Under the pieces are notes generated by a model. The model saw nothing but the letters and a program-made list of their open reading frames with translations, made no database searches and was not told where the DNA came from. This document shows, piece by piece, positions 1 to 12,138 of a stretch of 64,000 nucleotides of DNA. Made by a program: the position numbers and the translations under genes. The stretch comes from Abelmoschus esculentus (lineage: Eukaryota; Streptophyta; Magnoliopsida; Malvales; Malvaceae). The stretch's first letter is position 1. Every line of letters begins with the position of its first letter. The DNA lies in the NCBI GenBank assembly GCA_035048815.1, contig JAUCBN010000018.1, forward strand, positions 13,668,001-13,732,000, in the 5' to 3' direction.

Positions 1-1457
1 TATTGTTAGGTAATCCTCCTTGTGATCTAGTGTTTATGTTATAGGCAAACTGCCCAACCTGGGTTTCCAGTGCCTTTATTGTCGCCTCTTGGTTTTGTAA
101 CCTCATCTCAGTCCTATTTATAAATGCATCTGTTCTTCTGATAAAGTTGCTATTCTCTGCCATGTAAGAATCAGTTTTCATCATGAATGCTTTCAGATAA
201 TTTTCCAGGGAACTTACAAGCTGCTGCTGATGTATCTGCTATTGATACATCTGCTGCTACGACATAGGCTGCTGGACCTACGACGATGGTAGATGTTGTA
301 TTTGTTGCTGGAATCCTGGGGTTTCAGTAGTTAGATTTAAGGCATTATTGGGATTACTCCATGAAAAGTTTGGATGTCTCTTCCATGAGGGGTTGTATGT
401 GTTGGAAATCATATTGTTTTTATTATAGTTTCCAACATACATGCTAGACTCTTAATTCTGCATACACTTAGAAGAATTGTGGTTAACTCCACATAAATTG
501 GAGTAAGAATCAATAGCCTTAACCTCATGGGTGTTTTGTTGTAGCTGCATATTTTGCATTATTTTGGTAAGAGAGACCAATTGTGCTACCACTGATTTGA
601 TGTTTTTAATTCATTCACTGTGGCTTGGTGTCTTACTCCTCCTTGCCTAGATGTAGGGAATTGAAATCGTTCTTTGCGAGTTTATTTAGTATCTCAATAG
701 CTTCCTCAGGTGCTTTATCCAGGAGTGTTCCAATTGCCGAGATATCTAACATCATCCTTGTCGGGGCATTGATGGCATTGTAAAATATTATCACTTGTGT
801 CCACAGTGGAAATCCATGCAATGGGCACTTGTGCAATAACTCTCTACAGCGTTCCCATGTCTCGTACATAGGTTCATCGTCAGCCTATCAAAAAGAAGTA
901 ATTTCATTATGAATTCTATTATATAAATTGATAAGATTAAAGAGCGTAATGAAATCTTGACATAATTCACTCCAAGATCCTATTGATCCTGCTGGAATAC
1001 TATTTAGCCAGGTTTTTGCCTTATCCCTCAGTGAATAGGGGAACAACTTCAATCTTAAGACATCCTCATGGACTCCTTGAATTTTTAAAGAATTGTAAAT
1101 TTCCATGAATGACTTAAGGTGTTGCTTGGCATCTTTTGTAATTGACCCACCAAATTGTCTAATAGTGTTTAGCATATTGAACATGACGGGTTTCAACTCA
1201 AAGTGGTCCGCTTCTATTTCTGGTGTAACTACTCCAGGAAGTCCATTTAAATCTTCCTCTAGGAAGTCTCTGACAGTTAATTGCCGCGACAGTGGTGGCG
1301 GCGAAAGGCTTCCATTGCCGGCAGGTAAGTTCTGTTCTGCTTGATTGCCTTCATGACCTGCCATAGCTTCTTGGATTTGTCTCCTCAACCTTTGGTGTAT
1401 ACGTTCGATTTCCGGATCTAACTTGTACAAAGGATGTGTAGGGTTGACCCTGGTCAT
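1..1457 (-). pseudogene. Athila-type gag, decayed, truncated by window edge
   Basis: The frame starts with MTRVNP at 1457, the usual Athila gag start, and shows the retrotransposon gag core (LKLFPYSLRDKAKTWLNSIP, then SIGSWSELCQDFI) around residues 125-175. A stop just after the NEITSF segment (near 888) and a frame change separate it from the next gag piece at 869-633, which carries MYETWERCRELLHKCPLHGF and IEILNKLAKNDF. Left of 633 the frame still aligns with gag but has many stops. Gag would form the virus-like particle. The same motifs occur in the gag at 19044-20767. Clearly non-functional. Confidence 0.85.
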
Positions 1458-1538
1458 ACACCAAAAATAAACCAAAGTAAAATAAAAATAAAATAACTAA
1501 AAAGCAAGAAAATAAAGAAAACAAAATTTAGTTGTCAA

Positions 1539-1556
1539 TTCCCGGCATCGGTGCCA
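1539..1556 (-). other. Primer-binding site, tRNA-Asp type
   Basis: The minus strand reads TGGCACCGATGCCGGGAA, starting 6 bases after the inferred LTR end. It matches the Athila-type site TGGCGCCGTTGCCGGGGA at 15 of 18 positions. Assignment to tRNA-Asp follows what is known of Athila elements. Confidence 0.75.
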
Positions 1557-1562
1557 AAAACT

Positions 1563-2848
1563 TGGTGCGTGTTAGATATGCGTAATTTACTGCAAGTGAA
1601 CACGTCGCCAAGTAATAAAGTGATAAGTATCAAGTATCGTCTTCACATGAATTGGTCTACTTAATATACTTCTTTCAATCTACTTGCTCTGTAAAGAAAT
1701 AAAATAAACACAAGTGAGTGAGTTGTGATTTAACTAAATAATGAAAACTAAATAAAGATAGAAAAATAAAATAAAGAAGGTGGACAGGATCCAGTTGTGC
1801 TGTATAGTGGATTTGATCAACTCGTTTCTGTCCAATGCAATTGTACAATACTACCTCGGCAGTACTGCAGATTACTGCCTCGACAGTGAAGATACTCGCC
1901 CGCCGTGACAATCTCTTGCTCTTGGGAAGAATTTATCAAAGTTCGACAAATTGTCCTTTAATGCCTCCGCTTATCTCAAAGTCGAAGTACTGTTGACGAT
2001 CATTCCTTGATGATACCTCTCAGCGTGAATCAATTATAATCACCAACCAATCCAATACTTCTTTTAGCCACTAAAACTCTTAATCTATCTTTAGGCCGAG
2101 TTAGTGTTTCCCGATTGAAACACCGTACTTATTTCTTTCGTGAATCTAACTCTCTCGATATTAGATAAATGGATTACTCACAAACTTCTCTCTCGAGCTT
2201 GAATACAAGAACAAGGAATGACAAAAAATAAGCAAACTTCGATCTTTTATTGCATTGGGAACAAGAAACAAAATTTAACTTCCTCACACTAATACTTTAA
2301 AATCTTCACCTAAGCCTAACGAACTTAGAACATAATGTAAAAAGAAAAACTAAAGAAGAAGTCAGTTAAGCTCTCTATAAACCGAATTGTCTCTAAAATC
2401 AAGTCGAGTTCTTGCTCCTTGGATGGTTAGGTCTTATATAGGCTTGGCATAGGGCAAACCTTTTCTTTGTAGAATACAACTTGGAGTAGGTAACAAGTCA
2501 AGTTCATAAATAAAATATTTCCAAGTTTATCCAGCTCCGATCCTTGGGCTTCTTGTCCAGCAACGTTCTCCTTATTTTTCTCCTCAGCTTGGCTGCCATA
2601 TTGCTACTTGTCCTTTGCTGCCTCAGCATCAGGTCCTGCCTCGGCCTTAAGTTGCTGCCGCGACAATACTTCTTTCTGCACAGATATAAAAAATGCAGTA
2701 AAGTATGCCTTTTCTATAAATATTATCTTTAACAGTAAAATTCCTAAGTATATCATATTAAGTACATGCATTGGTCCAAGTAGGTCTAAAATTGATGATT
2801 AATGCTCATGAAAAGTGTAGAAAGTGATAGTGAGTTGAGCACTTATCA
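1563..2848 (-). repeat. 5' LTR of the minus-strand Athila-type element
   Basis: The minus-strand LTR begins TGATAAGTGC at 2848 and ends GCACCA at 1563, giving 1,286 bp with TG...CA ends. Its downstream half is clearly related to the LTRs at 17578-18904 and 24501-25843: both have a CAGTAxTCTGCAGTACT-like block, an AATTxCATTGGACA block and a final GACGTGTxCACTTGCA-like block before the end. It is the same broad family but well diverged. The small open frames here are not coding. The end near 1563 is placed by the primer site that follows. Confidence 0.8.
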
Positions 2849-4020
2849 GCGAGCAAAAATACCACGGCAAAAACAGTTCCTACACCACCAGTGGAAGAAG
2901 TTAGACCCCACCACCCTTTACGCAGAGGCTGAAGAAGCACAACGATGAAATTCAGTTTAAAAAGTTTATGGAGAAGTTGGATCAGCTATACATAAATGTC
3001 CCACTCTTAGAGGCAATTGACCAGATGTCCACCTATGATAAATTTCTAAAGGAGATAGTCACAAAGAAGCGTAAAGTGGAGAAATTGGAGTCAATTTCCA
3101 CGACAAAAGAGTATTGCTCTGCTTTGAGTATTCTATTATCGAAGAAGAAGGATCCAGGCAACTTCATTATCCCGTGTGCCATTGGAGAAAAGTTATTTGG
3201 AAAAGCACTCTGTGATCTTGGATCAAGTGTAAACCTGATGCCCAAATCAATTTTTGTGAAGCTTGACATGGGAGATGTGAGACCTATATCCGTCATATTG
3301 CAACTAGCCGATCGTTCCCATGTGATACCTGAGGGGAAGATTGAAGATGTCATAGTGAGGGTGGACAAGTTCGTGTTTACAGCCGACTTCCTCATACTTA
3401 ATTGCGAGGCTGATGCTAATACACCCATCATCTTAGGGAGACCTTTCCTAGCAACTGATTGCGTTCTCATTGATTGTGAGAAGGGTGAGCTCACAATGCG
3501 TGTAGCAAATCAAAGATTGACCGTGAACATCAACAGTTCTCTCAAGTAAAAGGATGTTTCTGAAGAATGCCAGAGCATTTTGGAAGCAGACTGTGAGCTA
3601 ACAACTAAAGCTGATCGTTTTTGCAACAGCAATTTCGTGGAACTGGATAAGTATAAAGAGCTAATGAAAGAAGAGGAAGAAGCTAGTAAATCTTTATTGG
3701 AGGAGCACCAATCTAGTTTGCTGATAGCTAGAAACAATTCGAGCTTCGAACCTCTTGATTTCGAGGAATCCAGTCCTCCTAAGCCTTTGTTACTTAATGC
3801 ACCAAAGTTGGAGCTGAAGATTTTACCACAACATTTGAAATATGCTTATCTGGGTGAAGACGAGACCCTACTTGTTAATATTTTTGCGAATCTAAATTCT
3901 GATCAAGAGATAAGCCTACTTGTTGTTTTGTCACAGCATAAACAAGCAATAGGATGGACCATGACGGATTTAAAAAGGATCAATCCTACTATCTGTATGC
4001 ATAAGATACTTCTGGAATAA
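2849..4020 (+). pseudogene. Athila gag C-terminus and aspartic protease (broken)
   Basis: The open frame from 2968 contains a retropepsin-like domain: the active-site loop CDLGSSVNLMPKS is at about residues 81-93 of that frame and the second half LILNCEADANTPIILGRPFL at about 142-161. The Asp of the catalytic loop is kept; the D-L-G form is normal for Athila-lineage proteases. Upstream, before 2968, the same frame reads the basic segment that precedes protease in relatives. In-frame stops lie in the gag tail (near 2902), at 3547-3549 and at 4018-4020. The stretch 3580-4020 is the acidic linker leading to RT, including the IGWTMTDLKRINP segment. Confidence 0.8.
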
Positions 4021-4990
4021 TGCCATGGAAAATCCATAGAGCCACGACGTAGACTCAACCCCATTATGAAGCAAATTGTTTTGAAGGAGATTCTTAAATG
4101 GCTTGATGCTGGAGTTATTTACCCAATATCGGACAGTTCATGTGTAAGCTCGGTTTAATGTGTACGCAAGAAAGGATGCACGACCGTGGTAAGAAATGAG
4201 GATAATGAGCTATTGCCGACGAGAGTAGTGACCTGATAGAGGATCTGTATGGACTATCGCAAGCTCAACAAGGTTACAAAGAAGGACCACTTTCCTACAC
4301 CCTTCATAGACCAAATGTTGGATAGCTTGGCGGGCAAGGCTTACTATTGTTTCTTGGATGGATATTCGGATTATAGTCAAATAGCTATAGCACCGGAGGA
4401 CCAAGAGAAGACTACTTTCACTTGTCCTTATGGCACTTATGCTTTTCGAAGGATGCCCTTTGGATTGTGTAATGCCCCGACAATTTTCCAGCACTGCATG
4501 CAAGCTATCTTCTCCGATATAGTTGAGGACTCTCTTGAGATATTCATGGATGACTTCTTTATTTCTGGAGAAAGTTTCCAAAAATGTCTTGGCAATTTAG
4601 TAAAGGTTCTGAAGCGATATGAAGAGGCTGACCTTGAACTAAATTGGGAGAAATGTCACTTCATGGTGACGGAAGGTATTGTGTTAGGCCATAAGATCTC
4701 ACACAAAGGCATTGAGGTTGAAAGAGCTATGATCGAGGTGATTGAGAAGCTATCACCACCAACAAATGTCAAGGGCATAAGAAGTTTCCTTGGACACGCG
4801 GGATTCTATCAGATATTTATCAAGGATTTCTCCAAGATCTCCAAGTCCTTGTGCATGTTGTTGCAGCAGAACCAACCTTTTGTGTTCGATCCAAAATGCC
4901 ATGACGCTTTCACAGACCTGAAGCAAAGCCTAATCACTGCACCAATTGTTGTTCCTCCAGATTGGACACTACCGTTTGAGCTGATGTGAG
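4021..4990 (+). pseudogene. Reverse transcriptase domain (broken)
   Basis: RT motifs are visible in order: MDYRKLNKVTKKDHFPTPF at 4249, the CPYGTYAFRRMPFGLCNAP block at 4423-4479, and the catalytic box IFMDDFF near 4540-4560, which keeps both aspartates (FMDD instead of the usual YVDD). The thumb region GIRSFLGHAGFYQIFIKDF follows at 4774-4830. The same frame has stops near 4156 and 4228-4238 and at 4987-4989, so no full polymerase can be made. Phase is the same as the protease region. Confidence 0.85.
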
Positions 4991-5394
4991 ATACGAGCGA
5001 CTACGTTGTGGGAGCAGTCTTGGGGTAGCGTTGAGGTAAAATTTTTCATGTTATTTATTATGATAGTCGTACTTTAAATGATGCACAACTTAACTATACT
5101 ACCACAAAGAAAGAGCTACTTGCCGTGGTATTTGCATTTGAAAAGTTTAGGTAATATTTGATAGGCACTAAGGTCATTGTTCACATTGATCACTCAACTA
5201 TTAAGTACTTAGTGACTAAAAAGGATGTCAAACCTAGACTTATTAGATGGATCCTGCTGTTGCAAGAATTTAATTTAGAGGTGGTAGATAGGAAGGGAAC
5301 AGAAAACCAAGTTGTTGATCATCTTTCTAGGCTAGAAGTTGACCTGGAATGTCATGAAAAAATTGAAATACATGATGAATTTCCTAATAAGTAA
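4991..5394 (+). pseudogene. RNase H domain (broken)
   Basis: This follows RT in the same frame. Visible segments are TSDYVVGAVLG near 4994, KKELLAVVFAFEKFR near 5107-5151, then KVIVHIDHSTIKYLVTKKD from 5170 and NQVVDHLSRLE at the end, all typical of the RNase H domain of Ty3/gypsy pol. Stops occur near 5027, 5033 and 5155. The domain would remove RNA from the RNA/DNA hybrid during reverse transcription. Non-functional. Confidence 0.8.
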
Positions 5395-6700
5395 ATTCTT
5401 TATGCAACGGTAATTCCGTAGTACGCTGACATTGCTAATTTTCTTGTTAGTGGTATTTTTCCTTTTGACATGACTAGCCAGGGAAGGAAGAAATTTAGAC
5501 ACGATGTGTGGTTTTATTTTTGGGATGAGCCGTATCTGTTCAAGTGTTATGCCGATCAAATTATCTGAAGGTGTGTGCATAAAGAGGAGCAACAAGATAT
5601 TCTGCATCATTATCACACAGGCCCATGTGGAAGTCACTTCGGAGGAATGAGGGTTGTTGCAAAGGTCCTCTAATCAGGTTTTTATTGGCTTAACTTATTC
5701 AAAGATGTCCAGGCATTTTACCAAGCCTGCGACCGTGTCAGAAGATAGGGAACATCTCTAGACGTCATGAAATGCCACGAAAAGATATATTGGAGGTCGA
5801 GTTATTCGACATATGGGGCATAGACTTCATGGGACCTTTCCCATCCTCTTTTTGAGATTTATACATCCTTTTGGCAGTGGACTACGTGTCCAAGTGGGTT
5901 GAAGCCATTGCAAGGCCGAGGAACGATTCAAAGACAATGCTTAAGTTTCTTCATAAGTACATCTTCACAAGATTTGGCGTGCCAAGGGATATCATCAATG
6001 ATGAAGGTACCCACTTTGGCAACAAGTTGCTTGCCAAGGCATTACAAAGATATAGGGTGCGACACAAAATTGCCACGATATATCATCCCCAAACCAATGG
6101 GCAAGCCGAGGTTTCCAACCATGAAATCAAGCAAATTTTGGAAAAAATGGTGAATTCAAGAAAAAAGGATTGGTCACCCAAGCTTGATGAAGCATTATGG
6201 GCATACCGAACAACTTTCAAAACCCCACTAGGGATATCTCCATTTAAGTTAGTCTATGGCAAAGCATGTCACCTCTCGGTCGAGCTAGAGCATAAGGCCT
6301 ATTGGGCAATTAAGAGGCTCAACTTAGATGCCGAGTTAGCTGGTGAAAGAAGACTTCTAGAGTTGAATGAGATGGAGGAATTCAGGAACCAAGCTTATGA
6401 GAATGCTAAACACTACAAGGAGCGAACCAAAAGATGGCATGATTAAGCAATTTTTCTACGACATTTTCATGCGGGACAACAAGTGCTCCTATTCAACTCA
6501 AGGCTGAAGCTCTTCCCTGGAAAGCTTTAATCAAGGTGGTCCGGTCCATTTGTCAAACACCATGTGTATCCCCATGGAGCTGTCAACATCAAGAACGTTG
6601 ATAGTGGAAAAAAAATTTAAGTCAATGGCCTGCGTCTGAAGATCTACACTGGAGCCTACGTGATGCGGGATAAACCTACAGTATACCTTACAGATGCCTG
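5395..6700 (+). pseudogene. Integrase (broken)
   Basis: The zinc-finger part (HxxxH then CxxC-like: HYHTGPCGSHFGGMR near 5613-5651) lies in the RT frame. The reading then shifts, and the catalytic core is in another frame: GIDFMGPF at about 5817, NDEGTHF at about 5997 and NGQAEVSNHEIK at about 6096, giving the D, D and E expected of the D,D35E core. The long open stretch 5871-6446 covers most of the core and the start of the C-terminal part. After 6446 the C-terminal chromatin- and DNA-binding part continues with stops up to about 6700. Confidence 0.85.
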
Positions 6701-7177
6701 ACATACTGAAATGTCATGGCATTTTCAGTCTACTCCTGTCCATAAATAATTTATTTTTAAGTTTTTCTTATATGCCTTAAGTTATTTAGCCTTTTAATCT
6801 TTTCTTTTTAACGTTTTATAGGCTAAAATATACCCTTAGAGGCTGACGGTTGAAGGAAAAAGAAGGAGAAAAGTAGGAAACCCTACTTAGAAAATTTGGG
6901 AGGCAAAAGGCAAAAAAGAATAAGCCTTTAAAATTTTTATTTTGAAATTCAAAATCAACTCTCTCTCCTCTTTAAAAATCTGACAAAAACCACCCAATTA
7001 ACCCCCTCCACACGTCTCTACACACCCCACTAAGAAAAAACATAAAGGTCTCACCTTTATTTTCATTAACCCATCTCCTTCTTCTTCATCTACCCACCCC
7101 CATAGCCGAAAACCTCCTCCCACCATTAACAAAAGCTTCAAGATTTCCTACTTTCTCTCCTTTCTTTCAAATCCAAG
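6701..7177 (+). other. Spacer between integrase and third ORF
   Basis: No coding potential seen. It is pyrimidine-rich just before the third ORF (about 6960-7170). The same kind of spacer precedes the third ORF of the element at 17578-25843. Confidence 0.5.
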
Positions 7178-8483
7178 ATGGTACGAACCAGGACCTTAGG
7201 ATCTGCACCACCCTTTCCTGCCATTTTTACGGATCAGACGGCTGAAGAGAGATTTAAGACCTTTAAAAACCAAAGACTTTTCTTCGAGCTTGGCTTCATC
7301 CTCTCCGATGAGTTGGGCTTTGAAGTGAAAGATATGGTGGTGCAGCACCATTGGGAGCAGTTTTCCGCCCATCCAGGCTCCATCAATGCAACCTTAGTGC
7401 GTGAATTCTATGCCAATATCCACAGCCCAGACCAAAAATCTGTATATGTCCGGGGAAGAAGGAAGAAGAGGCTGATTATGAAACCTATAAAGGAATGAAA
7501 GAGGATTTATGTCTGCCCGAGACCGAGTGGAATGGTCAGCAAGCATTGCGAGGCACGGTGAACCGAGAGTCTTTGCTTCCCAACGCCCGATTGTGGAATC
7601 ACTCTACTGTGAGTTTGCCTCGACTTATGTTGTTATATTCCATTCTCTTTGGTTGCCAACTAGACATAGGAAGGATTATTGTCCAAGAGACGCATGCTTG
7701 TTGGAAACGCCCCAAGAGCCCCCTTATATTTCCGAACTTAATCATCGCGTTGTGCCAGAAAAATGATATCCCAGAAGATGATTTTGATGAGATTTTAGAA
7801 GGAATGAAAGGTCTATCTACTGAAAAGATGACTACTTTAATGGGAAACATAAACGAGCAGCCGAAAGCTTCTCATATTGCTGCTGCTAGAGGAAGAGCTC
7901 CGCTCCAAAGAGATGATGCACTGAAGCTGTCCAAAAATGCCATGGCAAAAAAATGGATGACTTGTCTAAGGATCTAAAGGAATATTTCCTTTACAAAAAG
8001 AAAATAGACGAAGTCATCAAAGCTTACCTGGCCGAGCTACTTCCTCCACTGGATCAAGAGTTTCCTGCGTTCCTGGAATCTATACTACCCACTGCATCAA
8101 GAAATGCCTCAGCATTTATAACTGCCTCAACTCCAACTAGGTCAGCTGCACCTGATCTAAATCAGGTACCATCCCCAATTGAGCCGTCTGAGGAGGTTGG
8201 ACCAATAGAATCGGAGATCGAGGAGCAAGCTCAAGACATCCAGTCACCAGTACGAGAAAAAACTCCTGAAAATGTCGTGACATTTTTAGAGGAGCAAGCC
8301 CAGTCACCAAATCAACTAGACCTTCTGTTTAAAATGAACATGAAGCCAGTTTTATTTCTTCACTTTTTGAAGATCTACCCGCCCAGCCAACACAACAAGA
8401 AGAACCGCAACCAGCAGCCCCACAAGTGGATTCATCAATGCCCTCTCCCAAGAGGAGGAAATCTAAGTGCCGACTCAAAATGA
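7178..8483 (+). pseudogene. Third ORF of Athila-type element (plant transposon protein family), frameshifted
   Basis: It starts MVRTRTLG at 7178. The first piece (to 7498) carries a conserved segment TLVREFYANIHSPD followed by a VRGRRKK-like run; the related ORF at 22079 has VREFYAHRPSKDTLFVYCRGK at the same place, so the two belong to one family. I recognise this as the plant-specific transposon protein domain often found downstream of integrase in Athila elements; its function is not known to me. The coding continues in other frames (7495-7977, 7953-8483), showing several frameshifts. The C-terminal part is rich in Glu, Pro and Gln and looks disordered. Confidence 0.6.
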
Positions 8484-8685
8484 TAGCTGGAAAATAATCC
8501 ATCCAACCATCAACTGCTAACAAATCTAAGCGACGGGGAGTAGATGATGAGACTGATCCGGAAGTCAGTCGACCCCCATCGAAGATATGAACATCGCACT
8601 GAATTGCCACACCACCACCAGCATAGCCAAGGTATATTGCATTCCATTTCATTGCATTTCATAGCATATAGTTTAATTTTTAGTT

Positions 8686-8720
8686 GCATTGAGGACAATG
8701 CTTGACTCGAGTTTGGGGGA
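8686..8720 (+). promoter_or_regulatory. Internal hairpin plus polypurine-tract-like motif
   Basis: GCATTG-AGGA-CAATGC (8686-8701) forms a 6-bp stem with an AGGA loop, followed 7 bases later by GAGTTTGGGGGA (8709-8720), nearly identical to the tract abutting the 3' LTR about 0.9 kb downstream. It marks the end of the third-ORF module. Confidence 0.6.
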
Positions 8721-9572
8721 GCTATCGTCCTCTACTTTATTTGCATGTGCATGACATTAGTAGTTGTAGAATTATGTCATGATATTTGTGCAAGCTTTGG
8801 GTTAAGTTTATAGGATTATAGTTTGTGATTCCCGATGATGATATTTTTATATGGCCAATACTGAATTGAATATGCATGACTTGAGATTTGAATAGAACTT
8901 GCTTTAGGATTTGGTTGGTTGTATTATTTTATTGTTACACGAGTGTATGTTCTCCATGCTTAGGGAAGTTATAAATTTTTTATAGAATGTAAACTTGAAC
9001 AACCTTTCATGTTCAATGAATTGTTTTGTTAATAGAGAAACCCTAGTAGTTAGTATTAGAAGTTGAGAATAAATGTCTGGACATATCTGTAGATGGATAC
9101 TCCGCTATGCCATGGCATAACCATGTGCGTATGAGTTACTAAAAGAGGCACGCGGTGACGCTACACTTTTAACTGGCCATGACATTGTCTGGATACCACA
9201 TTTAAATAAATGACAGTTATGGTATGATTAAAGATAGTGTGATAGGCTGGCTCACCTTGTAGCAGTTTATTAGCATTGTATAAAATATATATATATACAT
9301 GGAGAGTAGTAAATTGTGCTTTAATGAACAAATATGCCTTGCTAGGATAGTGAACATTCCTTAGAATTTTTCTAATTTAACTAAGCATAGATTAGATACA
9401 CTCACTCATACACACACTCGCATTCGACCTTGTCCTAAAGTAGTGTTCTTGCAATTTCCTCAAGTCTTATATGTTTAGCAAATGACATTTTTTTGAGGTC
9501 TGAAACTCTAACCTATTGCTTGTATAGATCTTGAACTTTGTCATGACATTTATTCTCTGCTGGCTACTAACC
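8721..9572 (+). other. Non-coding 3' region of the Athila-type element
   Basis: No open frame of note. It contains a short TA repeat near 9283-9298 and lies between the internal and terminal polypurine-like motifs. Confidence 0.5.
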
Positions 9573-9610
9573 ATTGCTTGAGGACAAACAATAGCTTAAG
9601 TTTGGGGGTG
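9573..9610 (+). promoter_or_regulatory. Terminal hairpin and polypurine tract
   Basis: ATTGCTTG-AGGA-CAAACAAT (9573-9592) pairs except for one mismatch and is followed by the purine tract AAGTTTGGGGGTG (9598-9610) that ends exactly at the 3' LTR start. This is the expected primer site for plus-strand DNA synthesis. Confidence 0.75.
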
Positions 9611-11360
9611 TGATAACTCCGCAAAAGGCTATATTTTAGACCTTTTTACTTAGGTTATTGAGTGTCCTTAGGCTCATATAGGTTCATTTAGTTGCATTTA
9701 GGTTCATAACATTGCATGTAGTTTTATAATTATACCTTGGCATTTTCAGGTGGTAATAGGTGCTATTTTACGAGAAAGGTAGTTCTTTTGAGTTGTGTTG
9801 TGTAGGTGAAGCAAAAATAGAAGTTGAGGCAATTTGTCATGGAATTTGCAAAAGGATAGTATTAGGAAAATGCCATAGCAAGGCTAGAGAACTCATGTGC
9901 TGAGCTAGAGGACAAAGAGATATTTTGATAAGAGTTACAGTTGGGGACTTCATAGCCGGTCGGGACCACTACAGCCTGGCCACTGTCACCTCAGTGGATA
10001 GCGAATATGGCCTGTATGCGAGCCACCTCAGTAGGGGACCACTATCACCTCTGCCAGTCCTGCAGAAATGCCACAACATGAAGAGGGCAAAAATAGATTT
10101 TTGCCTATCTTTTATTATTTTCAACATTTTTAAATACATGGTGGCCTACACAAAAAAAGAGAGGCCTTTTTTAGAGGAGAAAAAACACAAGAAAAGAGGT
10201 ACCTTTTGAGTTGTTTGTGGCGGAGGAAAGCTCTCACCTTTCTTCTCCAAACTCCGGCCAAGGAGTCCTCCATTGATAGAGCTCGAAGGGAGTGGTGTGC
10301 TAAGCACCCAGAAAGGGCTAGCACACCAAGGTGTCTCATGGTGGTTGAAGAAACCGGTGGCCTGCCCATCCGAGGGTATCTTCTAGTCCTTTCATTTGTT
10401 TTATTTTTCATATTTTTAAGAGGATGATTTGTTGAATGTTTAAGGTTTTATATGGATGATATTACTTTAACATTTAGCACCACCATGTGAGATTTGTTTA
10501 GGTGGCTGCTTTTGTGGATGATTATCTTTTGCCTTTATTAATATATTGTATTCTATGTGTTTAGGTGCATGCTAGAGCACTCGGAAGAGGCGTAGCTATA
10601 GATCCTTAGATCACACGAAAGAGGATAAGGGAGGATCTACATGAGCAATGGGTTTTAGACTGAAAATAGAGCCTAATCTAAATCTAGAGCACTCGAAAGA
10701 GGTGTATGGGAGGGTTTCAACGACTAAAAGGAGTGTTCTTTACTGATAGACTAAGGTGTTATTCGCGTGACAGGAGAAATACCATAGCATTTTAGTTTCT
10801 CAGATTCCTATGAGTTAGAAGAGCGGGAACACTAAGAAACCTCTGTCGAGTAGATATACGCCATAGTTGCCTTATGCTAGTGGAAGTGAGGGGTAAAAAG
10901 TTTATAAGAGTTCCCACCAGTCATTCCCGAGAGAGTTTGTCAATAGAGGTTAGTACAACATATAATTTAAACGTGTTCTTGCATCCTGCTTTTGTCTCCG
11001 TATTTACAAATTGCTTTCTTTACTTTACTTGTTACCTTGCAATCACTCTGCTTTGCACTTCACACATATTTCCACTCATCTATCCTTCCATCACCATCAT
11101 TATCATTTTGCCCTAGCATATTTTAGTTGCTAGTATTCTAGAATTGTCATAGCATTTCCACCTTACATCTTCACCGTACATATCCATTTTCTCTTATTTA
11201 TTTCTTTATCTTTGTTCTCTTTTTCTTAGTGACACCAACTTGCCTTAACAAATTTATTGTGCACTTTACCTTAAATCCTCGTGGGAACGATACTTACTCA
11301 CCCTATTATCACTTGTATGACTGTGTATACTTGCACATATATGTGTGTTCACATACATCA
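9611..11360 (+). repeat. 3' LTR of the plus-strand Athila-type element
   Basis: It begins TGATAACTCC directly after the polypurine tract and is taken to end at ACATCA (11360), giving TGAT...ATCA ends and about 1,750 bp. The right end is inferred: no second LTR is in the window to align. The block GTGGGAACGATACTTACTCA near 11282 and the TATACTTGCACA-like block near 11326 correspond to conserved blocks near the ends of the other Athila LTRs here. Small open frames inside it are not credible genes. Confidence 0.65.
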
Positions 11361-12138
11361 TTTATAGCACTACACAGAATACACCACCGAACCATTTGAA
11401 CCTACCTGGAATGAATTTGACTAAAATAGGCACGACCTAAAATGGACCACCTAAAAATGACCCGACCTAAAAAAGACTCGCACCCGACCCGAATCGATTC
11501 AAAACATCAAATCAGCCTAAAATGACCTATATCTGATTTTACCCGACTTGATAGTAACCGACCTAAAACCCATCCGAGTAACTATTTTTATATCCCTACT
11601 CATGACATCTAACTTTAAAGCATAGCCAAGCAAAGGCCACCGTTTTGATAAGGAAAATTTTTTCTATTGGTCTCTCTATTATGTTTAAATTTAAAATTTA
11701 ATCCCTACACAATAGTACTCAATAAATGAAATTACAATTATTACATTTACATAATTACGACGATAATTGACCGCTACAAAGCAAAAACAAATGAACTGAT
11801 AACAAAAATATATTTGAATCGTTATATTTAAATAATTATAATCAAAATCATTTTCTATAAAATAAAAATAAACAAATTAATAATCAAAATATATTTAAAT
11901 ATGATGTAAACATGAACTAGATTTTGTATTCGAGTGTCGAGTTAATCCGAATGTTGGGTTTTGACATTTGGGTCTTGTAGGGCTTTAGGTTTGAGTGTTG
12001 GGTTGGTTTTGGGCCATGGGCTTGCGTATGTTGGGTTGTCTTTTTCCCAAAATGGTTTAAGTGATTTGTTTTTGTAATACTCTAATTGAGGACAAAGAGG
12101 GGGAAAGGAGAGTAAATTTTTGCAGAGTTTTGGCATAT
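11361..12138. other. Intergenic AT-rich DNA with a MITE-like remnant
   Basis: Roughly 11385-11610 is rich in repeated GACCCGAC / CGACCTAAAA words and ends in TATCCCTAC, as in hAT-type MITEs. The rest is AT-rich with no gene seen. Confidence 0.35.

Larger units (their letters stand above)
1..2848 (-). mobile_element. Athila-type Ty3/gypsy retrotransposon, 5' part only
   Basis: Reading on the minus strand, the order is LTR (2848 to 1563), primer-binding site (1556 to 1539) and gag (1457 leftward); the element runs off the left window edge, so pol and the 3' LTR are not visible. The right LTR end is directly followed at 2849 by the gag/protease reading frame of a plus-strand Athila element, so this copy inserted inside that one in opposite orientation. 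The five bases after the LTR are GCGAG; the matching target duplication would lie outside the window. Family assignment rests on the gag sequence and the tRNA-Asp-like primer site, both typical of Athila. The coding part is decayed. Confidence 0.85.
2849..11360 (+). mobile_element. Athila-type Ty3/gypsy retrotransposon, 3' two thirds, decayed
   Basis: Plus-strand order is end of gag, protease, RT, RNase H, integrase, a third ORF, a long non-coding 3' region, polypurine tract and 3' LTR. The 5' LTR and most of gag are absent because a minus-strand element begins at 2848; they should lie left of the window if the inserted copy is simply nested. The pol frame is continuous in one phase from about 2851 to 5640 apart from stop codons, then shifts before the integrase core. 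The domain order and the extra ORF after integrase match the Athila lineage. Confidence 0.85.

Noticed and set aside
1675..1911. Open frame on the minus strand (78 codons)
   Set aside because: Lies within the LTR; no conserved counterpart as protein in the other Athila LTRs.
3033..3494. Long open frame antisense to the protease
   Set aside because: Exact shadow of the real protease frame on the other strand.
5332..5637. Minus-strand ORF of 101 codons
   Set aside because: Shadow of the RNase H/integrase region of the plus-strand element.
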